64,000 bases of DNA from Lactuca virosa (lineage: Eukaryota; Streptophyta; Magnoliopsida; Asterales; Asteraceae): contig CAKMRJ010005634.1 in assembly GCA_928212115.1 (NCBI GenBank), positions 126,085,542 through 126,149,541 of the forward strand, written 5' to 3'. Each line of letters opens with the position of its first letter. The first letter of the stretch is position 1. A program made the translations under genes and the position numbers. The notes below the pieces were generated by a model. That model made no database searches and was not told the origin of the DNA. It was given only the letters and a program-made list of their open reading frames with translations. This document shows, one piece after another, positions 23,724-34,218 of the stretch.

Positions 23724-23779
23724 TGATGTCTCACTCAAATGCAAATTTCGGGACAAAATTCCTTCTAACGGGGGGATAA

Positions 23780-26700
23780 TGTGACAACCGTCAATTTCAA
23801 GTCAAAATCAAAGTCAAAGTCAACAAGTCAAACCGGTCAAACTTAACTAGTACTTGTATGTTAAAAAGTTATTCTATGTATAAAAATGTGCATTTGTATG
23901 TCAAAAAATTCAAGTGTCTCGAAGAATCTATGTGTTAACAATGTAAAAACCCTAAAAAGGGAGTTAAACGCATCAAAACACGACTAAGGACCCTTTCGGG
24001 GACTTAAAACGATCAATAACGAAACATAACGGGGTTCACGAACCTTGCATTACGAGATTATACGATAATAATAACCAAGGCCAAATCTCTCCAAGTATGT
24101 GAAATCTCTCTAAGTATGTGAAATCTCTCCAAGTATGTGAAATCTCTCCCAAATCTCTCCTAGTATGTGAAATCTCTCCCAAACCTCTCCAAGAATGTGA
24201 AATCTCTCCCAAATCTCTCCAAGTATGTGAAATCTCTCCAAGTATGTGAAATCTCTCCCAAATCTCTCCAAGTATGTGAAATCTCTCCCAAATCTCTCCA
24301 AGTATGTGAAATCTCTCCAAGTATGTGAAATCTCTCCCAAATCTCTCCCAAAATCTCTCTCAAACTTTTTATAGTCATCCGGGTCATCCCGACCCTTAAC
24401 TTGGTCAAAAATCACGCAAAACGAAAAGATTTCTCGAAAAACAACTATATAGGACCGAAACCCCTCTTAGGAGCCGAAACCCTTCTTAGGAACCGAACTT
24501 GTCAGAAGCGAGCCTGTCAGAAGCGAAGCCATCTCGGACCGAAGCCAGCAGGTCAGAACTGAACTTCGGCCCCCCATGCGAGACCTCGGACCTTCGGTCC
24601 CTCACTTCGGACCTTCGGTCTTCTCCTCCTTCTCTCGGTTCCTTCTCCCCTCCTCTCGGTTCTCACAATCCTAAGAGCCGAACCTCGCAGGTTCGGTCCC
24701 TAATGCCAGTTTTCGACTACTTTCGCCTCCTAAGCCTGTTTTTTACGGGATTTTTTCACCAAATTCATATTTTTATCATTTTTAACCCCCAGAACTCTTA
24801 TTTTAATTATTTTTCAAGGATTTATTAATTATAAATCATTATTTTACATTAAGAAGGGTATCCTACACCACAAGTGGGTCAAGTGTGCCCACTTGCCTCC
24901 TATGTGTCACTTTCTCATTGGTCCAACCTTATCCACATCACACAAACCAAGACAAACATCCCTTCACCCTAGCCACTTGCTCCAGCAACCCTCCATATAA
25001 GGAAATGCCTGGGATTTCCTTGATCATTTGCTCCACCATCAAACATTATACACTTCTTAAACCATCAAGAGGGCATCTTTTCTCTCAACTTACAGCCACA
25101 CTTTTGATGTGTTCTTGAGTCATTTATTCACCTATTGGTAAGTATTTACTTCTAACTCAAGTGCTATTACATGTTTTCATAACACTCTTGGATCATCGAC
25201 TCATATCTTAACACGAAATCGTTCTTAGGATCATCCAAAAACTTCGTGTGTTCATCAAGTAATCTAGACTTGAAACTCATCATCTTCAAACCTTCCATCC
25301 TTCAAGGAATCACATAAGGTGAGTTCATACCCCTACATTTTCTAGTTTTCTTCAGTTTTCAGGGGGGGAATACAAGTTAAAACACCAAAACATATTCAAA
25401 ACTTAACTTGACAGCTTACAATAGAAAAGTTGTGACCTGTTCACGAACTGTTTTACCCAACTTAAACTTAATATTTTTCAAAACTGTATTATATGCAAGT
25501 ATTTCAGTTTTATACCTTTAAAATGACTACTTGCACATCTCCATATGATTTTTCTACGATTTATGGTGATTTTTACAAAACTGCCTATCATTTCAGAAAC
25601 GAATTCGGACCAGTCTGTGATTATGAACACTTTCACATAAGTTAGAGACTTCTAAAAATAATAATAAAAATTATGAATAAACTAGACACATTTTCTAAAC
25701 TCTCAGAGTTTACGGAGTTAGTTTTCTACTTCGTATGATTTTTCTATGATGATTTCAAAATAGTGCAGAAAGGATAAAAACTAGTTACATAATTTACCAT
25801 ATTAACAACACTTTGTAGTATGTTGAGCAAAGTGCATAACAATAAGTTTCTCAATGTTTGGATGCATTCTTGTTAGTTTATCATCATAAATTAGTCAATC
25901 ATGTTAAGGTTTTTCCTCCATTCATTTCGAACACATATAATAAACTACATTAAGTATAGTTTATGAATTTTCGATTAAAGCATACTACATGGAAAAGGTT
26001 TTACTCTCAAAACAAATGGGTTTTTCATATACTACTTGATAAACTATAATAGTAATAGTTTATGGATTTATATCACAAATGTATCTTCATAAAAGGTGAT
26101 TTCACTTCCTCCACGGAAGAGGTTTTATACTCAAAACTATATGTAAACTAGTTAACGTAAGTTGTGAGACATTCTCCTTCGGGGTACTCTTAAGTATCAT
26201 AGAAAATCCTGAATTAGTTATAACCAGAGTCTCTTGTAGGGAGAGCGTGATAATTGTGTATAGATCTATATTGGGATTTACAACCCACACCCATGCTGCT
26301 TGCATAAGTCCGATCGGCCGATCGGGTGTGACAAATGTCATTTCGTTTCCGACGCCTGAAGAACGTCGCAGCAGGTTATTCTGTCGTAGTATGGTTATAG
26401 CAACTCACATAGGGAGTTAACAATCTTTCAAGTTTACAGGAAAAATTCTAAAATGAAAAGGGGTTTTACTTCTAAATTAAACGAGTTTATGCCGATTTAA
26501 ACTTGCATGAATTACTTTAAGTATGGAAAAATACTTGTATATTCTCGGTCTTGACGTTTAAGACTACATGACTTTTTATAAGGAAAATATTGGATTTTCT
26601 TTGGAAACACATTACCATTATGAACATTATAAGTACAAAACACACACATATTCTCTGTCTTGACATTTAAGACTACATGACTTTTATAAGGAAAATATTG

Positions 26701-27389
26701 GATTTTCTTTGGAAACATATTTCTATCAAAACTACATTTCATCTAGAATTGTTAGACTTCAGCTATAATTGCTAAGTGTATATGCTAGAGTTATATAAGA
26801 ATCTAGTCGCAATCAACTTAGATTTGGTGGGTCCGCCTTACTTCCAGTTCCTTGTTTGGTTGTGGATCTAGGGCAGACCCATTATATTCGACAGTTTATT
26901 TAACTTAAATTTTTTATAACTTATATACATTGGGTGATTATAGAAGGAATCTACAGGTCTTTCTAGGGTACATTATTACATAACATAGGAGAGTTCATTT
27001 AGCGTTTAATAAAGAAAATATTGAATTTTCTGAAATCATACTCTATCGCTTTTTACAAGGAAAACGGCTTCTTTCTCAAATAAAACTCTTATGAACTCAC
27101 CAATTTAATTGTTGACGCTTTTTCAAACTACTTGTATTCTCAGGAATTCAGTGAAACAGGAAATCAACCACTTTTGAGGATGACTCGTTAAATCGTCAAA
27201 CATTTCATTTTTGTCATCATAAGTGTAATTGATTGGAAACATGTAAACACATACTATTGTATAACTTTTTCAATTATATTTATGATGGTTGTCTTTACTT
27301 TGAGCACTATTATACTCGTTGTTGTGATACTATACATGAAGTCCTCCACCCTTGGACGTTTCCGCCATCCTTGGTTTGGGGGTGTGACA
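23780..27389 (+). repeat. 3' LTR of Gypsy-A (3610 bp)
   Basis: Homologous end to end with 13048-16584; the length difference lies mainly in the minisatellite (24082-24355). Preceded by the polypurine tract, followed by TSD aatgt. Confidence 0.93.
24082..24355. repeat. minisatellite in Gypsy-A 3' LTR
   Basis: Longer version of the 5' LTR array (about 270 versus about 195 bp), with both 20-bp and 30-bp units. Confidence 0.93.
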
Positions 27390-27739
27390 AATGTGCAAGC
27401 TGCAAACTTTACCTTGCACTCCTCAGGGTATCTGCAGATCTCAAATACTAATTCCACTTTTTCTATCCACCTTTTTAGAGTTATTACGCCTCCCGTCCCG
27501 TTGAAGGTTCGAGGTTTGGCATTTGTAAAATCCTTGTAGGTACAGGTCCTTGTGGGTCCTTGGTTCATCTCCTGGTTTGAACTTCCTGCTCCTTGCCTGT
27601 TACCTGCACTGTTATTTCCGTTGTGAATCTGTGCCAGTGCTGCGGTGACCGCAGCTGACACCACCGCTTGGAACGCGGCTGAGTTTATCTCCGGTGGTGT
27701 TGGTGATGTGTTGTTTCTGCAATTCGGTCTCTGATGCAT
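27390..27739 (-). pseudogene. gag: Gypsy-B gag: N-terminal part
   Basis: The minus-strand frame starts at ATG 27739 (MHQRPNCRNN). It contains an alanine-rich helix (FQAVVSAAVTAALAQIH) and the start of the Gag core (CTYKDFTNAKPRTFNGTGG, WIEKVELVFEICRYPEECKVKFAACTF). It stops at the Gypsy-A 3' LTR boundary; the codons that follow in the open frame down to 27254 are LTR sequence. The rest of gag is at 12598-13047. No stop is visible inside this part. Confidence 0.92.
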
Positions 27740-28140
27740 CTTCTGTCATGGAACGGAAAGATGTTGAGTATTTAGTGCATTCTAGTTTCGCGATTCCTTA
27801 ATTATAGTACAGTTTCGGTGATTCGGTTGTGTGTGAGTAAGTGAGTGCATACAATCAATATGAATAAAAGTAATAGAACACATAATAGATAACAACATCA
27901 TGAGAAAATATATAGCCGTTTTCATTAATGATAATCTTTTGAGTACATGAAAATTTGCCTATATAAGGCATACAATACACGAAGGAAAATAAAATTCGAT
28001 AGCGTAATGACTCCATGAGTAGTGTAGTCACTTAATCATGAAGTCGATAGTACATAGAGTAGTACACCAAAGGAAATCATAACGGTAGTGGTAGTAGATG
28101 AATGGATACTAATCGCGGCGAGAAGGGTTTGGTGGAGAAA

Positions 28141-28545
28141 TCACATGCCAAAATGTCGCGCCACGAGGTCAGCCATCTCGTTCATCTCCCTAGTGACCTC
28201 ATCCCTCTCATGCTTTGCTTGCACGGCTCGGGCTTCTGGTGCTAATAGTTGTTGCCGAAGAGTGGCAACCTCCTCCTCTAATGAGCGAGTCCGATCGATG
28301 GGATCCCTCGGTGCTGTGGGGTGGTCCTGCATCACCTCTGAAGTGGGAGGTTCGCTGGGGACTTCATTAGTGTCCCCATATTCCTCCATATCCTCGTCAG
28401 GTTCCCCGAACTCATAGTCGGTCTCCATGTATTCCTCAGGTCCTACACCTGGATCTGCCTCCTAACCCATAACAAGTTCTCCTTCAATCAACCCATTGGC
28501 CACCAGGGCCTGATAGTAAAGGATACCTTGTTGGACTTCTTCCAT
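28141..28545 (-). pseudogene. Gypsy-B pre-gag reading frame (one internal stop)
   Basis: Sense-oriented frame upstream of gag, from ATG 28545 to TGA at 28141, about 134 codons with a single in-frame TAG at 28462-28464. The N-terminal part begins MEEVQQGILYYQALVANG. The middle is very acidic and proline-rich. The C-terminal part (RTRSLEEEVATLRQQLLAPEARAVQAKHERDEVTREM) has the heptad spacing of a coiled coil. I recognise no family. A separate frame between leader and gag is not part of the standard gag-pol plan. It may be an accessory protein, an N-terminal Gag extension, or chance. Confidence 0.55.
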
Positions 28546-28943
28546 GAAGACTGCGCAAGAAACTGAGGGGTGAGAAGTGTGTAAGGAGAGTGTACGTAGA
28601 TAACATTTCAAATACTCCTATAGTATTTTAATTGTTTAAGTTTGAGTTCCTTAGAGCTTTTTGGATACGGGGTAAGTTTCTAGATTCATTTCCCAACATG
28701 ATCACTCCCAGACACATGTTGGTCGTCTTTGGAATAAATATAGTTGATTAGGCTATATTTACCCCCAATACGACTACATAACTATTCGGGTTTAATCACG
28801 GTGTTTAATTTCCTCCAGAGACTTTTAGGGTTATAGTACTAATGCACACTTAGGTATGTATTTTATTCAGAGTGTTTTAGTCCCATTGTATTTGTAGTTG
28901 CATATCTTGTATGACTAGATATGCCAGTTCACTATAAACAATA

Positions 28944-28954
28944 CTTTGATACCA
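28944..28954 (-). promoter_or_regulatory. primer-binding site of Gypsy-B
   Basis: The minus strand reads TGGTATCAAAG, three bases inside the LTR end at 28958. One change (G to A) from the usual initiator tRNA-Met PBS is consistent with age. Confidence 0.8.
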
Positions 28955-28957
28955 ATC

Positions 28958-31900
28958 TGTCACACCCCCGAACCAAACGACGGAAACTTCCGGGGGCTTG
29001 GGTGACTTCATTTTAGTAGTATCATCACAGAGTATATAATTGAAACATAACATCATTATCATCACACATGTAATATTACACCTGTCACTGGTTTACATAA
29101 AATATTGTATTTCAATATTACATGCCAAAATATTCAAAGTATGATGAAGACAAACATAACAAAATATCCATGTAATCTTGCTGACCAACCTGCTCAACGG
29201 TTTCCTGAGAATACAAGTTATTTTAAAAAGGTCAACATAAATATGTTGGTGAGTTCATAAGCATGTTTGAGTAAAATGTTTTGTATCGCTTTGTAAACAC
29301 CAGAAAATCCGATATTTTCTGAAAAATAGTTTGAAATGTTTGTGTCCGATCTTGTATTAATGCATGTGTGTTATTATTTGTGAGAATATAAAGAGAATAA
29401 CCCCAGCCAACTCGATGTTGTCCGTCTATGAGAATGTTGGAAACTCAACACCTGTGGTTGAGTACCAGCGCGAATATATTACCGTGTTATCAAACAAAAA
29501 GATGGTTTCCCGTAAATTTTTATAAAGTTAATTCCTCTATGTTAATTGTTATAACCATACTAGATAATGACAATTTCTCCTGTCTTGGCGTTTTTCGAAC
29601 GCCGACGGAACAAGGTAAGATTTTTGTCACCCTAGACTGGCTAGTCTAACTGTAGCGAACAACTCAAGTGTGGGGGTGTCACCCCCGTATAGATCTATAC
29701 ACAAACTCCCGCTCTCCCTCCAGGAGACTCTGGTTATAATTACAGGCTACGACTGTACACTCAATATGTGTCAGCCGACACGTCTCACTAGATCCTTAAT
29801 CGAATTTACTCGAAAAGAAAACATATAAGGTATATTCCAGGCCCAATAAACACGTAAGTGGACAACTAAGACCCACTAAGCATGCAAATTATTTCCAAGC
29901 TCAAAAGGAATGAGAATATATATATCACGAACCCAATATACATGTAAAAGGACAACTAAAGCCCATTTAACATGTATATTATTTTCAGGCCCAATAAGGA
30001 CGTGAATACCGAAATCGAGCCGTGGTTTGTTACGTTGGTTGTTTAAGCTATGTTGTTTACCAAAGTAACATAAAAAGCCCACCTTTTTGTAAAAGGTCAT
30101 TTTTGGCCTAAAAACCGAAAATTTACAATTGTGGCACATTTTTGGTAAAAATGACAATTTAGGTCCTTTAAGGACAAATTTTGCATTTAGGCTAGTTTTA
30201 AGTAGAAATAACATTTTTAACTCACTTTTGTCAAAAATATCATTTTTGGCTTGATTTTATGAAAATGTGCATTTCGGCCCCTTTATAAATAAATTCATCT
30301 TTTTGGCCCAAGTTTTAAATAAATTCACATTTTCGGTTCTTCTTATAAAAAATTTACATTTTTGGCACAACTTTGTTGAAAATGAAATTTAAGCCCATAA
30401 AAGTCCAAAAATTTACAAACTTGGCCCATAATTTCGTAAAAGCCCAAAAGAAGCCCATTTATGAACTTTTACACTCCTAGCCCTTTTTAAGATCACAAAT
30501 ACCATAAATATTCATATTTATCAAAATACATTCTTTTTGGTCCCTTAAAAACCATGAGTTACACAAAAATACCCCATTTTTGGTTATATTGTCATTTTTG
30601 GCCCTCTTATGCAATTTTCTTAGTTTTAAGTAACTTTGATGTATTTTAAAACCTATTCTTTGCATAATAAGTTGAAATAAGTGTTATGTTCTACAAGTAT
30701 CATCACATTTTAGTACATATTCAAGTTCATGGAGTTTATAACACATAATCACACATATATCATGAAAACACACAAAAAATTATGCATACACACATAGATC
30801 TACACAAAACAACTTGTATTCTCCCCCAAAACATAGTAAAAATAAAAAATAGGGGGTATGAACTCACATTGGTTTGAAGATTTCGGTTTTTGGTAGAAGG
30901 TTGGAAGAGGTTTCGGCCTAGCACACTCCCTTGAGAGGTTCCTCGAAAAGTATGATGATTCTAGGAGTATAACACAAGATTTAAGATGTTTTGATGAGGA
31001 CCTAAACATAAATATAAATTTACCCACTTAATAGTGAAGTAACTTATCTAGTAAGTGATCTTGAAATGATCCACCTTGAGCTAATCCACATAAATCACGT
31101 TTTTTAGAGAGAAAAGGGGAGGATTTTTTTTCCTTGAGAGACTAGAGAGAATTTCTTAGAGAGTTTGAAGTGGGAATAAAGATGGTGGTGAGTTGCTTAG
31201 GCCGAGAATAAGAAGAAGAGAGAAGAGAAGAGGGTAATGAGATGTGATGGTTGCATGGATACTTGAGATTGCCTTGATATTTGATGGTTAATTACATGGA
31301 AATCCTCAAGATAAACATGAGGTGTCAAACCTTAATTAATCCCATCTTTTTCCCTTTTTTTTTAGTGTGGGTCATGAATGAGGAGGAAGGAAGAGAAAAA
31401 GAAGTGTTTGGGCCTATATTGAACATATTCGAAATCTTTGGCCCAATATGAAGGTTCTCGGCCCATTGGGCCCTTCTTATGGGTTTACGGCCCAAAAGGT
31501 GGTGAAGGGATGGGGTTTACGGCCCAAAAATGAGGAAGGAATGGGGTTTATGGCCCAATAGGGCTTGTGAACCCATTTACGGCCCATTCGGCCCATGATA
31601 ATAAAGTGAGTTACTTTAGGCCCAACATGGCCCAAATGCTATGGTTTGATGAATGTGGGTCTAATTAGAGCCCAAATGGGGTTCCTTGGCCCAAAATAAT
31701 CAAATGAAAAGTTTACTGGCCCATTAGGCCCAGTAAGAGGATCCTGGTCCATACTGAGTTTGAACCGAAATATTAGGGTTTCAAACCCACAATTGAGTAT
31801 CTGAGATGTATTAAATTAGGTTTTGGACTTCACTCAGAAGTTTTGATTCAAATGGATGTTTTTGATTGAGCATAGAACATGATATCCACTTATATTACAA

Positions 31901-31964
31901 GTTTTACAAGAGTCGATTTTTACATGAAAACAGAATTTCCTAGCTAAAAATGCTAGTTGTGACA
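28958..31964 (-). repeat. 5' LTR of Gypsy-B (about 3.0 kb)
   Basis: On the minus strand the LTR begins TGTCACAACTAGC at 31964 and ends GGGGGTGTGACA at 28958, next to the PBS. The exact outer end could be 31964 or 31966. It resembles the Gypsy-A LTR at its 3' end, so the two are related families. The outer (U3) part carries a dense array of GGCCCA motifs (31440-31732). Candidate target duplication catcc (31965-31969) has its partner outside the window. Confidence 0.82.
31440..31732. promoter_or_regulatory. array of GGCCCA / TGGGCC motifs in Gypsy-B U3
   Basis: About twelve GGCCCA hexamers within 300 bp (for example 31440, 31460, 31489, 31521, 31552, 31581, 31590, 31619, 31629, 31688, 31718, 31727), plus TGGGCC on the same strand near 31411 and 31465. 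The TGGGCC/GGCCCA hexamer is the core of plant site II elements bound by TCP-class factors. That the array drives transcription is inference from its U3 position. Confidence 0.5.
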
Positions 31965-33000
31965 CATCCGGACCGACATCACCTTAACCTTCTTCGTACG
32001 TCTCTTCACCAGGTGATTTAAATCAGTGAAAGTTGAAAGCTTCAAGTAAACAAATCCCTTGCATCTCTAAGGACAATATCCACACCCCAACCGATTCCCT
32101 CCCATCCCCACCCTTTTCTTCCATAACTTCTATCCACTCCAACAAATCTAAAAAATTGAACCCATCCCATTTTCCTCTGGCAAGCACCACTTTTCAATCA
32201 AATTAAAATTTCCCAAAAACTAAATCATTAGAAAGGAAATAGAAAAATCAATCAAATTGAAATTACAAATGAATCATACTGCAGACTAGAGAAGAAAGCA
32301 TCAAAATCAATCAAATTATAAAAGTGCTTATCGAGATCTAATTTAAGGTTATAAGAAGATACGGATAAGAGAGTTAAGGAGAGGAAATAATCATTGGGTT
32401 CGACGTTTGTATTCATTCTCGTTAACCAGAGAAAAAAATGGTGGTGGGTGCGACAATTAGAGCAGCGAAGTAGATGCGTTTTATGGAAAGATCTATAATG
32501 GTGGTTGTTAAAGATGACGATGGTTGTTAAAAGCGGTGTGACCTAAGGAGATGAGCAGTAGGTTCACCGAAGTATATGTCGGCAATGATCTAAGGAGTAG
32601 TTTAGTTTTTCTTTTGAATTTCTTTCATTACAGATTATAAAGCATCAGAGGACAGAGATGAACAACAATATCACGTGAATGGTATTAAGGAGCGGTGAGA
32701 TGGACATAGATGAACATCAATATCACGTGAAGGGTATTAAGGAATGGTGAGATGGCTGGGAACTCTAAAGTGCAGCCTATTTGCACTTTTTAATAAATAT
32801 AAATATTTTAATAAACTAAATTGCAATAAAAAATAAATTAATAAGGGTAAAATAGTCTTTTTAAGTATAATAGGGACCAACGATGCAACGAAAACATACT
32901 ATAAGAATGATCTGAATTAAAAAAAATTAAAGACCAAATACGCAAATTATCCAAACCACAGGGACATTCATATAATTTACTTAAAAACAAGGGAATATAA
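31965..33000. other. intergenic DNA, no gene seen
   Basis: Host-like sequence between the Gypsy-B LTR and the foldback element. No coding or RNA gene is evident. It holds a 52-bp tandem duplication (32656-32759) and fragments related to the arms of the neighbouring foldback element (about 32840-33000). Confidence 0.6.
32656..32759. repeat. 52-bp tandem duplication
   Basis: Units 32656-32707 and 32708-32759, about 90 % identical, each containing atcacgtga. Confidence 0.85.
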
Positions 33001-34033
33001 CTTATTAAGGTAATTAACTTTTCGGTATGTTCACATCTGGGTAACTATCTTTTTTTTTGTACACATCTACATCTAGGTAACAAACTTGTTGGAAGTGTTC
33101 ACATATGACCATTATGACCTGCTATAGCAGGTTAAATCCTAGATGTGAACGCTTTCAACAAGTTCATTACCTAGATGTGTACAAAAAAATAGTTACCTAA
33201 ATATGAACAAACCGAAAAGTAAAAATTAAATTACACGAATGGTCCCATTGGTTGGGGGAATTTGTGTTTTTGTCCCTAACTTATTTTTTTAACTTAGATG
33301 GTCCCTACTGTTTATTTTTGTTGCGCGTTTGGTCCCTGTCTTACCTAAAAAGACTATTGTGCCCTTATTAATTTTATTATTTATGCATTTATTTTTTACA
33401 TATTTAAAAAAATTAATAGACCCCACATATTTGTATCTCCTCGGATGAGCCCTACTGTTTATTTTTTAATTAATTTATTTTTTTAACTTGGATGGTCCCT
33501 ATTGTTTATTTTTGTTACGCATTTGGTCCCTGTCTTACCTAAAAAGATTATCAAACGGCCCCTAAGATTACCTAAAAGTAAAATTTAAATTACACGAATG
33601 ATATGTGGGGTATATTAATTTTTTAAATATATAAAAAATAAATACATAAATAAGAAAATTAATTAATAAATAAATTAATAAGGGCAAAATAGTCTTTTAG
33701 GTAAGACAGAGAGCAAACGCACAACAAAAATAAACAGTAGGGACCATCCAAGTTAAAAAAATAAGTTAGGGACAAAAACACAAATTCCCCCAAACCACAG
33801 GGACCATTCGTGTAATTTAATTTTTACTTTTCGTTTTGTTCATATTTGGGTAACTATTTTTTTTGTACACATCTAGGTAACGAACTTGTTGAAAGCGTTC
33901 ACATCTAGGATTTTACCTGTTATAGCAGGTCATGGTCATATGTGAATACTTCCAACAAGTTTGTTACCTAGATGTGTAAAAAAAAATAGTTACCCAGATG
34001 TGAATATACCGAAAAGTTAATTACCGTAATAAG
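33001..34033. mobile_element. foldback / MITE-like element with inverted repeats at two scales
   Basis: The whole segment is an imperfect inverted repeat: its left end (cttattaaggtaattaac) is the reverse complement of its right end. Arms cover about 33001-33430 and 33600-34033. Each arm starts with its own smaller inverted repeat of about 200 bp (33018-33219 and 33827-34016), centred on ctgctatagcag / ctgttatagcag. No transposase is encoded. The class (foldback, MITE, Mutator-like derivative) cannot be decided by eye. Confidence 0.7.
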
Positions 34034-34218
34034 TCATATTCCCTAAAAACAATTCATGTGTCAACAATCAAGGACTTTTTGGAAAGGACCCCATGGAAAG
34101 AACATTACAACAAAAGAAAATCAGTTGCACTAATAATTTACACTCATCTTTCCATGCTCTTTTCTATTAGTAGCTTACCAACAAAACCCTCCTTCTCGTT
34201 CCCCCAAAATTCACAACA

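Larger units (their letters stand above)
13048..27389 (+). mobile_element. Gypsy-A: plus-strand LTR retrotransposon with 3.5-kb LTRs, coding region mostly deleted
   Basis: Flanked by target duplication aatgt (13043-13047 and 27390-27394). 5' LTR 13048-16584, PBS 16588-16600, internal region 16585-20297 plus 23729-23779, PPT ggggggataa (23770-23779), 3' LTR 23780-27389. A solo LTR of the same family (20298-23723) is nested near the 3' end of the internal region. The internal part is only about 3.8 kb and keeps the ends of gag and the extreme C-terminus of pol. Protease, RT, RNase H and integrase core are missing, so this copy needs help from another element. LTRs differ by roughly 1-2 % by eye outside the minisatellite. 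Confidence 0.92.
10037..31964 (-). mobile_element. Gypsy-B: minus-strand Ty3/Gypsy element, interrupted twice
   Basis: The minus strand reads, right to left: 5' LTR (28958-31964), PBS (28944-28954), leader, pre-gag frame, gag (27739-27390), then after the Gypsy-A insertion the rest of gag, protease, RT, RNase H and the integrase N-terminus, which stops at the Gypsy-D junction (10036). RT before integrase marks Ty3/Gypsy; the roughly 3-kb LTR would fit a Tekay/Del-like lineage (inference). Coding frames carry stops and frameshifts throughout, and the 3' half of integrase and the 3' LTR lie left of the window. It is the oldest layer of this nest. Confidence 0.9.

Noticed and set aside
29876..31027. 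Several minus-strand frames of 62-112 codons in the Gypsy-B 5' LTR
   Set aside because: They lie within the LTR, with no domain or codon pattern; low-complexity FGPK-rich translations.
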